From contig BCKE01000002.1 of the NCBI GenBank assembly GCA_001600495.1, positions 998,118 through 1,062,117 on the forward strand: a DNA stretch of 64,000 nt, in the 5' to 3' direction. Below the pieces are notes generated by a model, which saw nothing but the letters and a program-made list of their open reading frames with translations, did not search any database and was not told the origin of the DNA. Positions 11,700 to 21,564 of the stretch are shown here, one piece after another; within the stretch, counting starts at the first letter, position 1, and each line of letters opens with the position of its first letter. The DNA comes from Pilasporangium apinafurcum. Taxonomy: Eukaryota > Oomycota > Peronosporomycetes > Pythiales > Pythiaceae. The translations under genes and the position numbers were made by a program.

Positions 11700-13001
11700 C
11701 TATTGGAAATTGAAGTCGCCATTTTCATCTTGAGCATTTTTATCAACGGCGACGTCCAGGTCGCGATTGACTTCACGAAGTTTATCAAGAGCTGCGTGAC
11801 CTTCGTCGCCCAAGCTATTGCCGCCCATCTCAAGCGTTTTGAGAGATGGATGAGCATGAAGAGCATTAAACAGTACAATACTCAATTCCCCATGCAATTC
11901 GTTGGCGCCGAGATCGAATGTTTCGATGCATGTGTTCGCTAGCAGCGCTGGAATCACATGATGAATACCATCCTTAAGAGCATTGTTAAACACGTGCAGT
12001 TTCTTCACAGATTGCGAACCTAAGACTGCTGTCATACCAACATGTGTAAGCTCATTGTTGCTCATATCCAGGTGGAGCAATGAAGAATTGCTCGACGAAA
12101 GGACTTCACCAAGCGACACTGCACCTGCATCTAGGCACTTGTTGTTGCCAAGATTCAGTACTTTCAACGACGTATTTTCCTTCAATCCTTCAGAAAGGAA
12201 AGTACAAGCAGCTTCTGTGAGAGCATTGTCGGATAGATCCAGGACTTCCAAGGCTGTGTTGAACTTTAACGCATTGCCCATCGCTTTCATATGCTGGTCA
12301 TTCAACGCACATTGCTTCAATTGCAACTTCTTGAGCGATGTATTCTTAGCTAACGCGTTAAAGAACGCTGGAGACGCATTTCCAAGTGTATTGAACGACA
12401 ACTGAAGAGTTTGCAACGAACAAGTCGATAATTCCAGTAGCATCGCCATATTATCGAGACTTGTGCCTGTGAGTGCAGCTTCAGTCAGCAGCAATGTTTT
12501 CAATCGGGTTCGATCATTCGAGCGAAGTCCCGTAACTATTTTCTCCACGCCTTCATCTCCCAAGGCGTTTCGTGAAAGTGTCAGGGTATTGAGACTACTG
12601 TTGTTCTTGAGGAGCTCCCCAAGTGCAGCAGCACCACACAAGCCAATGGATTTATGCTCCAGATCCCAGACCTGCAAACCTGATAGCGGGTTTCTACCAA
12701 TGCCTTCGCACAGCGTCTTCACTCCATCATCGCCCAGAGTATCATCACCCGCACAAACATGCTTGAGGGTCTTATTCACCGCCAAGCAGTTCGCGAACGC
12801 CTGCAGACCGTCTTGACCAAGACGATGACCAGAGAGATAGAGCTCCTCCAGCTGCGTGTTGACAGCGATGGTATCAGCGAGCCGCTTTGCATCTCCCTCC
12901 GTGATCTTACGTGTACTGAGTACATACAAACTTTTGCTGGTAGCAGACTGTGTCAGCCGCTCCAGGAGATCGTCCACACCTGTACGCTTGCCCCACGCCA
13001 T
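11700..13001 (-). CDS. Leucine-rich-repeat protein, ribonuclease-inhibitor type
   Basis: Single exon, 433 aa, ATG at 13001. The whole protein is made of 28-29-residue leucine-rich repeats of the RNI/NLR kind. Repeats such as 'NTQLEELYLSGHRLGQDG', 'NSSLNTLTLSRNALGDEG', 'NTALEVLDLSDNALTEAA' and 'NTSLKVLNLGNNKCLDAG' share the LxxLxLxxNxLxxxG pattern; I count about 13. There is no signal peptide, kinase or NB-ARC segment, so it is probably a soluble intracellular scaffold. The C-terminus is acidic and polar. Such RNI-like proteins are numerous in oomycetes and their partners are mostly unknown. It is divergently placed relative to the kinase gene at 13471 across a 470-bp gap that probably carries both promoters. 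Confidence 0.9.
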   Translation of the reverse strand: MAWGKRTGVDDLLERLTQSATSKSLYVLSTRKITEGDAKRLADTIAVNTQLEELYLSGHRLGQDGLQAFANCLAVNKTLKHVCAGDDTLGDDGVKTLCEGIGRNPLSGLQVWDLEHKSIGLCGAAALGELLKNNSSLNTLTLSRNALGDEGVEKIVTGLRSNDRTRLKTLLLTEAALTGTSLDNMAMLLELSTCSLQTLQLSFNTLGNASPAFFNALAKNTSLKKLQLKQCALNDQHMKAMGNALKFNTALEVLDLSDNALTEAACTFLSEGLKENTSLKVLNLGNNKCLDAGAVSLGEVLSSSNSSLLHLDMSNNELTHVGMTAVLGSQSVKKLHVFNNALKDGIHHVIPALLANTCIETFDLGANELHGELSIVLFNALHAHPSLKTLEMGGNSLGDEGHAALDKLREVNRDLDVAVDKNAQDENGDFNFQ

Positions 13002-13470
13002 TCCTCTCTCTTGTTCAATGTAAGTTCATAACCACAAAGGATAGCGATAAAATACATGAAATAGTGTCATTGGGGCTAGTATTTATATCAATCAATTGCT
13101 GGTTTTCTGGTCATCTCTTCCACATGGGAAGCCATTTTGTGCACAGCACTATTGTCTCTCCCTGTTTCTTTTCTCTCTCATTGGGCTGTTTACTGCTCTA
13201 ATATGCTACTGGTGAGTGAGCAAATCACTGAACAGGAGCTGATTTGCCCAGATTTTGTGGCATCGATCAGGGAAATCAGTTCCACCCAGCAGCTGCTCAA
13301 TCCCCTTTTTGCTGACGTGGGTACACTCTAATTTTTTCCCAACCAGTAGCCGTTATTTTCGCAGAAAATAACGCTCGATTGGATTTTGTTCCCCTGATTT
13401 TCCATTAAGAAGTTAACTTTCACAAGCCTAGTCGAGATTTTGCCCAGTTGTAGCTAGTAGAGAAAACGTC
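13002..13470. other. Divergent intergenic region
   Basis: 470 bases between the LRR gene (leftward) and the kinase gene (rightward). It holds a near-palindrome 'gttattttcgcagaaaataac' region (13350-13371: gttattttc / gaaaataac) about 100 bases upstream of the kinase ATG, a possible regulatory hairpin or dyad. Nothing else is recognised, and the small frames here are not convincing. Confidence 0.4.
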
Positions 13471-14923
13471 ATGGGCTGTTTCGATAGCATCCTATGCTGC
13501 TTTAAGGTGTGTGTGGATGCAGATACTCGCTTGTAGTAAAGGAGAAGAAGGGATTGATGTATTTACTGATATGCTGGGTTCTATAGAGTAACGCCTCCAA
13601 CAGTCCCAAGGCGAAGGACTCAGAGGTGTCTGTCTCCAGCACCTCAACAATCTCTACTCGCACGGAAGAGCCGTCGGCTACAGGAAAGATCACGGATTAT
13701 TATACACTGGGTAAAGTCATCGGCTCTGGATCATATTCAGTCGTGAGAGAGGGTGTGCACAAGCGCACAAAGGAAAAATTCGCCATCAAGTGCATCAAGC
13801 GCTCGGAATTGACGGATGAAGATGACGAAGCGATCATGACGGAAGTCACCATCCTACAAAAGGTAATATTTCATTTTGCGACTGATTTTTTTATGAATGC
13901 CAACCTGGTGACCAATGTGTGTTTCTTCTGAATGGCTGGTTTACAAATTATAGATGAATCATCCTAACATCATGCGGCTGAAGGAATTCTTCACCGAATC
14001 AGAGTATTACTACTTAGTGACAGAATTTATTAGTGGTGGTGAACTGTTTGATCGCATTGTCGAAAAGGTACGCTGGCTTATCCTTCTATGCGATCATCTG
14101 TTTGCTCATACCATTTCTCGCTGGACGGTATTTTGCAGACCTTTTACACGGAAAAGGAGGCGCGTGACCTGGTCAAAATATTGCTTGGGGCAATTAAGTA
14201 CTGTCACGATGCTGACGTGGTGCATCGTGATCTGAAACCGGAGAATTTGCTCTTAATGTCGGCAGATGATGACTCGTCTATCAAGCTCGCCGATTTTGGG
14301 TTTGCTAAACAGGTCACAACGGACGATTCGGGCCTTGTCACAACCTGTGGTACGCCTGGTTACGTAGCACCAGAGATTCTTGAAGGTGCTTCGTATGGAA
14401 AGCCTGTGGATATTTGGAGCATCGGTGTCATCACGTACATTTTATTGGCGGGATACCCGCCCTTCCATGATGATTCGCAGCCGATTCTATTTCGGAAAAT
14501 CCGCAAGGGCAAGTACCAGTACGATTCACCGTATTGGGATAACGTCTCGGACGATGCCAAAGAATTTATCCGCTTGATGCTCAACATTAATCCCAAAGAA
14601 AGGTACGCTGAGCATATGATATGCTTTATATTTCGTAGCAAGTTATGCTGATTGATGCACATTTTTATATCTACAGAGCTACTGTGGATACGTTGCTGCA
14701 GCACCACTGGATCACTGGCGACCAGATCGCGGAGGTTCCGCTGACGAGTGCGCTGACGGAACTTCGTCGCTTTCACGCAAGGAAGAAATTCAAAGCTGCC
14801 GTGCATTCCGTGCAAGCCACCATCAGTATGAACAAGGCACTGAGTGGGATGTCGTCTGGATCCTCATCTGGCGTTGAGTCACGTAATAAAATCCGTGTCC
14901 AAGATAGTGAGGTGTCGCTTTAA
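13471..14923 (+). CDS. Calcium/calmodulin-dependent-type protein kinase, N-acylated
   Basis: Five exons (13471-13506, 13587-13862, 13954-14067, 14139-14602, 14677-14923) give 378 aa. All kinase motifs are present: glycine loop 'IGSGSYSVV', catalytic Lys in 'FAIKCIK', 'VVHRDLKPENLLL', 'LADFGFAK', 'GTPGYVAPEIL' and 'DIWSIGVITYILLAGYPPF'. The sequence is CAMK-group, closest by eye to CaMK1. The first exon encodes 'MGCFDSILCCFK', a clear N-myristoylation site (Gly2) with adjacent cysteines for palmitoylation, so membrane attachment is expected. After the kinase domain come about 70 residues, including 'LRRFHARKKFKAAVHSVQA', a basic amphipathic helix that fits an autoinhibitory or calmodulin-binding segment. 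There are no EF hands, so it is not a plant-type CDPK. A DHHC acyltransferase gene lies next to it on the other strand. Confidence 0.93.
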
Positions 14924-15117
14924 AGACACAATCGGTAGTTAAACACGCCGCCAGGAATGCAGTGGAGGCAGAATTTATTGCCCCTGGAAGTTCTCGACGT
15001 TCGTACATTTATTCGATTTTTTTTCATGTTCTACTCCGGAGAAGTATTTCATTTCGTTAGATATCAACAAGATACAGGTTCCCTAGGTGCCTACACATTT
15101 GCCCTATTCATGAAGAG

Positions 15118-16879
15118 TTAGTTGGTCTTCTTCGTAGAGACCATTACATGATTCTTGAGTTGTAATGCATCCAGTAGATTCCCCCAAAAGCTGCCACGGT
15201 GGTATGGGTTGTATTTAACGTCATCAGCTGAGAAAGACTCTTCAGTGTTCATAATGAGGTCTGGCGAGAAGAGTCCTCCCCATGAGGCATCCAATTCTTT
15301 CTTCCGTTGGCGATGAGGCTGGGCTGGTTTCTTTCGCAATCGTTTAAGGAGGAAGCGAAGCATGCGTCGTCCTGACATCTCGCCATCCATATCCACTGCG
15401 TCGTAGAGGTCCTCACGCTTGAAGGACTCATTCGCTGTTGTGTTCTGAGCGATACGACGTAACTGCATCATGATGAAAAGCCATACCACGAAGCCGATCA
15501 TGAGAGTGATTGAAGCAACAAAACCCAGCGCTTGATTTTTCTATAATGAACAAAAAACCAAGCAAGTTTAAAAAGAGCCTGTAGTGCGAGTGTTATGAAA
15601 TAGGAGACAAGAAAAAAACGTACCGCAATGATAGCTTGGAGTGCCTCCGCCATTTCCGATTGAAGCAGGGAGCGATCTGCTTTCTGTGAGGATGCTTCCT
15701 TACGCAGTAACGGCTCACTCTAGAATAGTCAAAGAGGTTTAGACTGACGCATTTAAACATCAGCCTGTGGAGTTGCCACATACCATCACTAAGAACACGC
15801 TGCAGGTTAAGTAGAAGACGTGAAAGCAAAGTACAACTTGAACCTGTAACACATAAACGATTCTTATAGCAACCGCCCTTCATGAATCCCACCTAAATGC
15901 AGACTTTCATACCAGTAGAAATACGAGAAAGTATCTGTAATTCTTTTCTCCAACGCAACCATTGAACCAGACTTGCAAGCAAATAATTTAGTTAGTACCG
16001 TGCAAGAATTCATAAAGAAACGAATTTACGCACTGCAGCTGCAGGATGAATTAAAACACCGCAATCAATACCCACGCATAACCCATCTATTTAGCCAAGT
16101 CAAGTGCACGTACTGGTGATCAAAGCGAGCAACACAGTGATTGCAAAGTCTGCAATGCTTGGAACGTGGGAGTCTACTTCCATCAATGTCACACCAGCCC
16201 AAAAACTGTGACTCCTCTTTCTATAATGCTGTTTTCGTTTGCATCATCCACTTACTTGAGTGTGTTGCAGGTCTTGCAGTATTTTCCCTCTGGGAACATC
16301 ACTGGATGGTTTGGATACTTGGTGAATGTGTTCATGTTGGTCGAACGGATCACTCCTGGATCGGCCATGCACATGTACATGTAGAGTGCAAAGCACACGA
16401 CAAAGAGAACTGCTACAATCAATCTGAGCAACAAATTATCAGCAATTTCATTGGTATGTATCATTGATCCAGCAGATTCTTCTATCATGACTTACTTGTG
16501 ATACGCCGCCGCATATTCGTTTGGAATGATTGGATGTGCATCTCGGACGAAAAAATAGTATGATGAACACATCACGCCCAAATACATAATCTACAGCAAC
16601 GACATATCCAGTCCATCTAGCCGATATGTATGATTACAAAATGGTAAACATGTTTGGTGGATGTACCTGAACGAGCGGATTTCGCTCATGGAAGACGTAG
16701 TTCCACACGCGTCGAAAGCCCTGCATCATTGTAACTTCCACTTGGCGCAAGTCCAGTTCAATGGAATCGAACCTATTGTCCCTAGAAAATAAACCTGATA
16801 TATCCCTTGTATACCATAGTTTTAGGGGCTTTTTCATCAATTTAGGGTCCTCAATTTGAGGCGGTTTCAGCATTTGCAT
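15118..16879 (-). CDS. DHHC-type protein S-acyltransferase
   Basis: At least eight exons on the minus strand join in phase: 16879-16667, 16590-16496, 16423-16256, 16173-16114, 15971-15913, 15843-15784, 15719-15624, 15540-15118. The enzyme transfers palmitate to cysteines of membrane proteins. It shows two N-terminal membrane segments, then 'DPGVI', then the Cys-rich domain 'CKTCNTLKLPRSKHCRLC' and 'NHCVARFDH'. After the active site comes 'WFNGCVGEKNYRYFLVFLL', the usual post-DHHC block, and two more membrane helices. The tail is long and basic. The catalytic 'DHHC' itself is split: exon 4 ends 'GAT CAC CA' in phase 2, while the next recognised exon needs phase 1. A micro-exon of length 2 modulo 3 (ideally 5 nt) must therefore lie between 16113 and 15972; I could not place it. 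The start at 16879 is the first ATG, and an earlier exon is possible. Confidence 0.88.
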
Positions 16880-17080
16880 TCTTCCTGGTATTCTTTATAG
16901 TGGTGCCTTGACATGCAACATGGGCCATTGAAAGAAATCTGTAGGAGTGTCGCAGTGTATAGTAATTTGATCCATGCATGAGATTAAGCTATCACCTTAA
17001 CGAATGCATCCATTGTATGTGGATTTTCATCGATCAACAAGGAAAAATCGACGTGTTGCTATAGCTGATAAATATTCTCC
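16880..17080. other. Intergenic spacer before Fanzor remnant B
   Basis: About 200 bases with no recognisable gene or repeat; it lies upstream of the DHHC gene (leftward) and probably contains that promoter. Confidence 0.4.
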
Positions 17081-17700
17081 ACAGCTGACCATTAAAGCTA
17101 GCTGCTTTTTCTTATCTTCTATCCTTCATTTCTCCTATTGGTAGGGCCAACTCTAATCTGATTTTTCCAACTCGTTCTAATGAACTCTTTTCTTCGTTAT
17201 TCTTCTTTTCAAGAATAGATGCGAGGCGATGACAATGCATGTCCACGGAGATCGAGTGTGTGGAAAATTAAAGCGATTGTCCAGAAAGCGTGGTGCGGTG
17301 GCATTGATGCGAAAGGAAGGCAAATATCACACATACAAGTGTGAGACATACTATACAACAAAGACTTGTTCTCGGTGTGGAAGAAGTAACCATGTGATGA
17401 AGCACCAGAAAGTCTTTCAGTATTCTCACTGCAAGTTCGTCCTTGAGAGAGATGTCAACGCTGCCAGAAACATCTTTCCCAATAATGAACACCTATTCGC
17501 CTGAACCCATCGAGTTCAGGTGCCGTAGATGGCTACTCTGTGGTTGTCTAATCCCAGCTAAGTTTTGCTGGTTGAGTCGCACTCAAACAAAAAACACGAG
17601 GTCCTCCCTGAGTTACTTTGATATCTCATATCATCTTTTGAGGTTGAGATTATGGATGAAAAAAGCCGCAGAGTACCCACAATCCATAAAAATATAGGTC
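17081..17700 (+). mobile_element. Fanzor (TnpB-like) transposon remnant B with zinc ribbon
   Basis: This copy keeps the C-terminal part of a Fanzor/TnpB protein in the frame 17229-17504. The clearest pieces are 'KTCSRCGRSNHVM' (first half of the OrfB zinc ribbon), 'HQKVFQYSHCKF' (second half, with Tyr where the third Cys is expected) and 'ERDVNAARNIF', the RuvC-III block with its Asp kept. These motifs define the IS605 OrfB/TnpB family and its eukaryotic Fanzor relatives, RNA-guided nucleases of transposons. Upstream it has the shared 5' block ('catttctcctattggtag', about 17130) and then a deletion, so the RuvC-I and RuvC-II parts are absent. The 3' block from 17502 matches remnant A closely. 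Not functional as read. Confidence 0.85.
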
Positions 17701-17815
17701 ATGTACCCATTGCCCTCTTTCAGTGTCCTACACCGCTTTCTTTGATCCGAGATGATGAATTACGGGAACATTGGCTCACTTTTTAAAACTCTGCCGATTT
17801 ATCAAGAAGATATCG

Positions 17816-18592
17816 ATGAAGAATCCTACTGGTGATGTTATCTACTTCGAATATGTGCCTTCACCAGCGAACGACATCACGAAACCCCATCCCAAGGCCA
17901 TTCCTTTCCAAGTAGGAGTTCAACCAACTCCGGTCGCCAAGACAAGGACTACCCGACGGAGACGATACATTGATATATTCTCGTCCCATGTTCTTTTTCT
18001 TACTATAAATGCGGTACTAGGTATCGTTGGGTTCTGTGTGGTGGTGATGTTGTTCACACTCGGTATTAGTCTGCTTCCATTATGTGGGCTTGGGATCCTC
18101 GTGTGGCAGATGCTTGCTGTGACAGTGGAATGCATGGCAAAAGTAGACATCATTGTTGTGAATCGGTTTGCGTCAATGGATACAGAAGAACTGCAGGTGG
18201 ATTCGCGATTGCAATGCGGATTGTCTATTGATGACCCTCAAGCAAGTATATTAAAGCGCATTCTATATGTCTCTCGCCAATCGCTTTTGATGACGCTGTA
18301 TTTTGTGTCGGTCAAGTTCGTTGTGGGGCTGCTGTGTTGCCTTGCAGTTGGCTGGGGTATTGGACTCCCGTTGACGATGCTCTGCACAGGTGGCCATGCC
18401 GAAGTTGCCTTCTCCAACCTCACATACAAAGATGAACCGGTAGCATACGTGTTAGGATTTCTGTTATGCTGGGTGGTAGGATTGATTGGCATACCTTTGG
18501 TGACTCGATTCTCGATGACTCTTACCAAGTGGTGCTGTGCTGAAAAACCAACATCCGCGTTGGTGGTTGAGTCTGCGTCACAGATCGTATAA
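17816..18592 (+). CDS. Four-helix polytopic membrane protein, sensor-like, unknown
   Basis: Single exon, 258 aa from the ATG at 17816; the frame extends 45 bases further upstream but without an ATG. An N-terminal soluble part with a basic RRRRY stretch precedes two adjacent hydrophobic helices ('HVLFLTINAVLGIVGFCVVV' and the next 25 residues). Then come an amphipathic middle region and two more helices ('LYFVSVKFVVGLLCCLAVG' and 'YVLGFLLCWVVGLIGIPLV'). This 2+2 layout, with 'RLQCGLSIDDPQASILKRIL' between, resembles the bacterial 'putative sensor' fold, also found in oomycetes, but I see no catalytic or binding motif. It lies directly downstream of Fanzor remnant B. Confidence 0.75.
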   Translation: MKNPTGDVIYFEYVPSPANDITKPHPKAIPFQVGVQPTPVAKTRTTRRRRYIDIFSSHVLFLTINAVLGIVGFCVVVMLFTLGISLLPLCGLGILVWQMLAVTVECMAKVDIIVVNRFASMDTEELQVDSRLQCGLSIDDPQASILKRILYVSRQSLLMTLYFVSVKFVVGLLCCLAVGWGIGLPLTMLCTGGHAEVAFSNLTYKDEPVAYVLGFLLCWVVGLIGIPLVTRFSMTLTKWCCAEKPTSALVVESASQIV

Positions 18593-18780
18593 TAAGCTAA
18601 CCGAGACCAGAAGTTGGTGTAGTTGTGCGGATTTTAAGTAGACAACTGTTGGAACAATGAATTGCATTCGTCGTTGGTACTGTTTATTCTTTGTTCCAAT
18701 CTCTACCTGGGTTTCTTGATGATTAATACAATGTTTGTGATCCTCTAATGATTTGAGACTTCACATTCACAACAGACACC
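18593..18780. other. 3' spacer of the membrane-protein gene
   Basis: About 190 bases, nothing recognised; it ends at the beginning of Fanzor remnant C. Confidence 0.4.
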
Positions 18781-19895
18781 ATAACCACTATCCTCCATTT
18801 CTCCTATCGATAGGATACACTTTGATCTGGTTTTTAACAAGCAATCCGCAAGTCAAGGGAGCCAAAAACAGCCTAATTCTTAGGTTGGCCAAAATCCAAA
18901 AAATCCGCTATTCGTGCTCTACGAAAATGTGTGGCAGTTCGAAACAGATCCGTCCAAGAAAACTTGTTTCCCGTGATTATTATCCAAGTCGTAGCATCCA
19001 GAGAGGAGAACTGGTACGACAAAATTTGCATTTTCTGTCAGATGGTCATCGATTTTGCGATTCTCAAGGTCGTTCAGAACATAAAAAATACCACAATACC
19101 ATTTTTGTCCAATGATATACTCTGTAGCACATAGTATGGAACTCAAGTGCTGAAGAGTGGCTTAAGACACCAACAGTATTGCACCAATAACTCGAAGATT
19201 GCCGCCAAATTACTTGGACGACAAACACTCTTGACAATATTAGAACTCATTTTATTCAATATGGTTAGGGTAAATGACATATATGAAACGAATTATGAAT
19301 CAAAAGAAATAAAAACGATGACCATCAAGCTAAAACAATGCCAAAATGGAAGCGAATACTCATCTTTGACTGCTAATTACTCGACAACCACTAGTTCGAT
19401 TTGAACGCTGTTTGCTTTGTTCATCATTACAAATAAAAAACTATCCTATGCCAAAATATTATGTGCTAAAAGGCAGTTGCGGATTTTTTGAGTTTAGGAA
19501 AACAACTGAAAACTGGCACCGTTGGCTCGCGGATTGCTTGTTAAAACGAAGTAATTCCTATCGATAGAAGCAAAAATTTGCCTCCAATTCCCCGCAATGA
19601 GCTCGCTTCTTTTCAAGAACGAGTGCGAAGCGATGGCATCCAAGTGAAAAAGGATTTCAAGCAAAGTGTCAAGAGCAATGCTCACGTGGTCTCACTACAA
19701 CTTCAAGATGCTATTGAAGTACAAGATGGAAAGAACTGAAGGAAAGATGATCGAGTGTGAGGAACAGTATACAAGAAAGACTTGTTCTGATAGTCCAGAC
19801 ATCGGAGATGATTATTCTATGGTTGTCTAGTCTCAATTAGCTTTTGTTGGTCCAAAGAAAAAACCGGAGCCCCTCCCTGCTATGATGAACAGAAA
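18781..19895 (+). mobile_element. Fanzor transposon remnant C
   Basis: The left part (18781-18865) carries the shared 5' block 'actatcctccatttctccta' and a perfect 14-base palindrome 'tcctatcgatagga' (18801-18814). The right part (19590-19864) has the shared 'gcaatgagctc' block. Coding sequence follows: 'AMASK', a TGA stop, then 'KRISSKVSRAMLTWSHYNF', 'KMLLKYKMERTEGKMIE' and 'EEQYTRKTCS', the RuvC-proximal C-terminal blocks of Fanzor/TnpB. The zinc ribbon and RuvC-III after 'KTCS' are deleted; the sequence jumps into the 3' block 'ggttgtctagtc'. Bases 19632-19864 appear identical to the reverse complement of 38594-38826 (remnant D). The middle of the copy is taken up by an inverted-repeat element (separate entry). 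Confidence 0.85.
18797..19580. repeat. Inverted-repeat (foldback/MITE-like) element within remnant C
   Basis: Arms of about 105-115 bases at 18797-18912 and 19468-19580 are inverted copies. The left arm has 'ctatcgatagga', then 'taacaagcaatccgc', then 'aaaaaatccgc'. The reverse complement of the right arm shows the same blocks in the same order with similar spacing. Between them lie about 555 AT-rich bases without a recognised gene. This is the layout of a non-autonomous DNA transposon or a large foldback. A shortened foldback at the matching place in remnant A (7274-7336) suggests that the inverted repeat belongs to the Fanzor element, or that a second element inserted in its ancestor. Confidence 0.6.
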
Positions 19896-20182
19896 AACAA
19901 CCAAAACCGGACAGATTATTCTCATGTAATTTACCATTACAATGACAAGCCGTAACATAAGGCCCTCTATCGTACGGTTACAGATGGGAATCTTTTAACC
20001 GTTGCGGATATCGGGACCGGACCGAAAGAGTGTTTGTTGCGTAGGGGGGCAAAGAAAAAAAAGGATCTTGCTCAAGGTACGATGATGAAGATGACCAACG
20101 CCGAACTTCTTGTGAATATGGGGAGTATGCCAGTGGAAATCTGCGTGCTAACAGTCACTATCCTGATAGAAATCGAGACAAG
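19896..20182. other. Upstream region of the proteasome gene
   Basis: About 290 bases with no gene recognised; presumed promoter of the proteasome alpha-2 gene. A purine/A-rich run (20052-20065) lies 120 bases before the ATG. Confidence 0.4.
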
Positions 20183-21344
20183 ATGGCAGACTCGGCGTAC
20201 TCCTTTAGTTTGACGACATTCAACCCGTCGGGGAAGCTACTACAGATCGACTATGCATTAAATGCTGTCAACAACGGCGGGAAGACTTCGTTAGGCATCA
20301 AATGTAAGAAAATAATCATGATGCTAGCCAGATGGGAGGTGTCTGAATAAGACTATGATACAATTAGGCAAAAACGGTGTGGTAATTGCAACCGAGAAGA
20401 AGTTGCCGACGATTTTGGTGGATGAATCTTCCCACAAAAAGATCGCATTGCTGTCGGAACCTGCAGGTTTGTTATGTGTTTACACATGAGCCGCAGGATA
20501 TGCACATGTTGACAAAAATGTCCTGGTTGCTATTGCTATTGTGATAGGAATTGTGTACAGCGGTATGGGTCCCGATTACCGCGTCTTGGTCCGTAAAGCT
20601 CGGAAGAAAGCGCAAACGTACTTCCAAAAGTACAAGGTACTACACAGCAGCATACACATTCGAGCGATCATGAAGCGTTAGAGATCATCACTAACTTTTC
20701 CTGTTGATATGTACCAGGAACACGCCCCCAGCAGTATTCTGGTGCGAGAATTGGCTGCGATCATGCAAGAATACACCCAGGTAGGCGGACAGTGATTGTT
20801 ATCAAAGATATACTCGATATATGACGAATTGACGATCTCATAAATTTGCAGTCGGGTGGTGTGCGTCCGTTTGGTGTCTCCATTTTGTTTGCTGGTTACG
20901 ATGACGATGGTCCGCAACTGTATCAAATTGACCCATCTGGAGCGTACTTTGGGTGGAAAGCTACAGCTATTGGCAAAGATTCTGCCAGCGCAAAGACATT
21001 CCTTGAAAGAGTAAGCAGAGCAACTTCTGTTTGTATCATCACTATATCAAATTGATGACACTCGTTTTGTATTTCCCCCAGCGCTACAATGATGACCTCG
21101 AAATAGAGGACGCTATCCACACCGCATTGCTGACTCTCCGCGAAGGTTTCGAAGGGGAGGTAGGGTACACTATGCATACGCTCGATCTCGGCTATGTTGG
21201 ATTACTTGTTTGACTGACAGACCATATTCTCTTGATATATAGATGGACGAAACCAACATTGAAGTTGGCATCATCAAGGAAGACAGAAAGTTCCACGTGC
21301 TGACCCCTGCCGAAGTCAAAGACTACTTGGAACAAGCCGAGTAA
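20183..21344 (+). CDS. PSMA2: 20S proteasome subunit alpha type-2
   Basis: Seven exons (20183-20303, 20368-20466, 20548-20636, 20718-20780, 20852-21010, 21082-21159, 21243-21344) join in phase to 236 aa; human PSMA2 is 234. The alpha-type N-terminus '[20 protein letters not shown]' carries the gate-forming YSFSLT sequence and the helix H0 signature specific to alpha-2. Other family blocks are '[14 protein letters not shown]', '[17 protein letters not shown]', '[15 protein letters not shown]', '[16 protein letters not shown]' and '[19 protein letters not shown]'. It has no N-terminal Thr, as expected for a non-catalytic alpha-ring subunit. The start fits family length exactly. Six introns in about 1.2 kb make this the most intron-dense gene here. 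Confidence 0.96.
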
Positions 21345-21564
21345 GCTGCTGTTTGCAAGTTTTCTTCACGACCTAAAGCTCGTAGAGCTACAGGTGAAAC
21401 ATCCCAAGCATTTTGGACGACTGATACTTTTTTCATTCAGTTGACCAGCCAAAAATTGATTTCTGAAATAAACAAATCGCACGTTTGGTTTGTTCTTCAC
21501 ACGACTTTGAATTTGCTGCATGATTTATTTTGAAAGCATTAGTCTGCTAACGCAATCACAGCAT

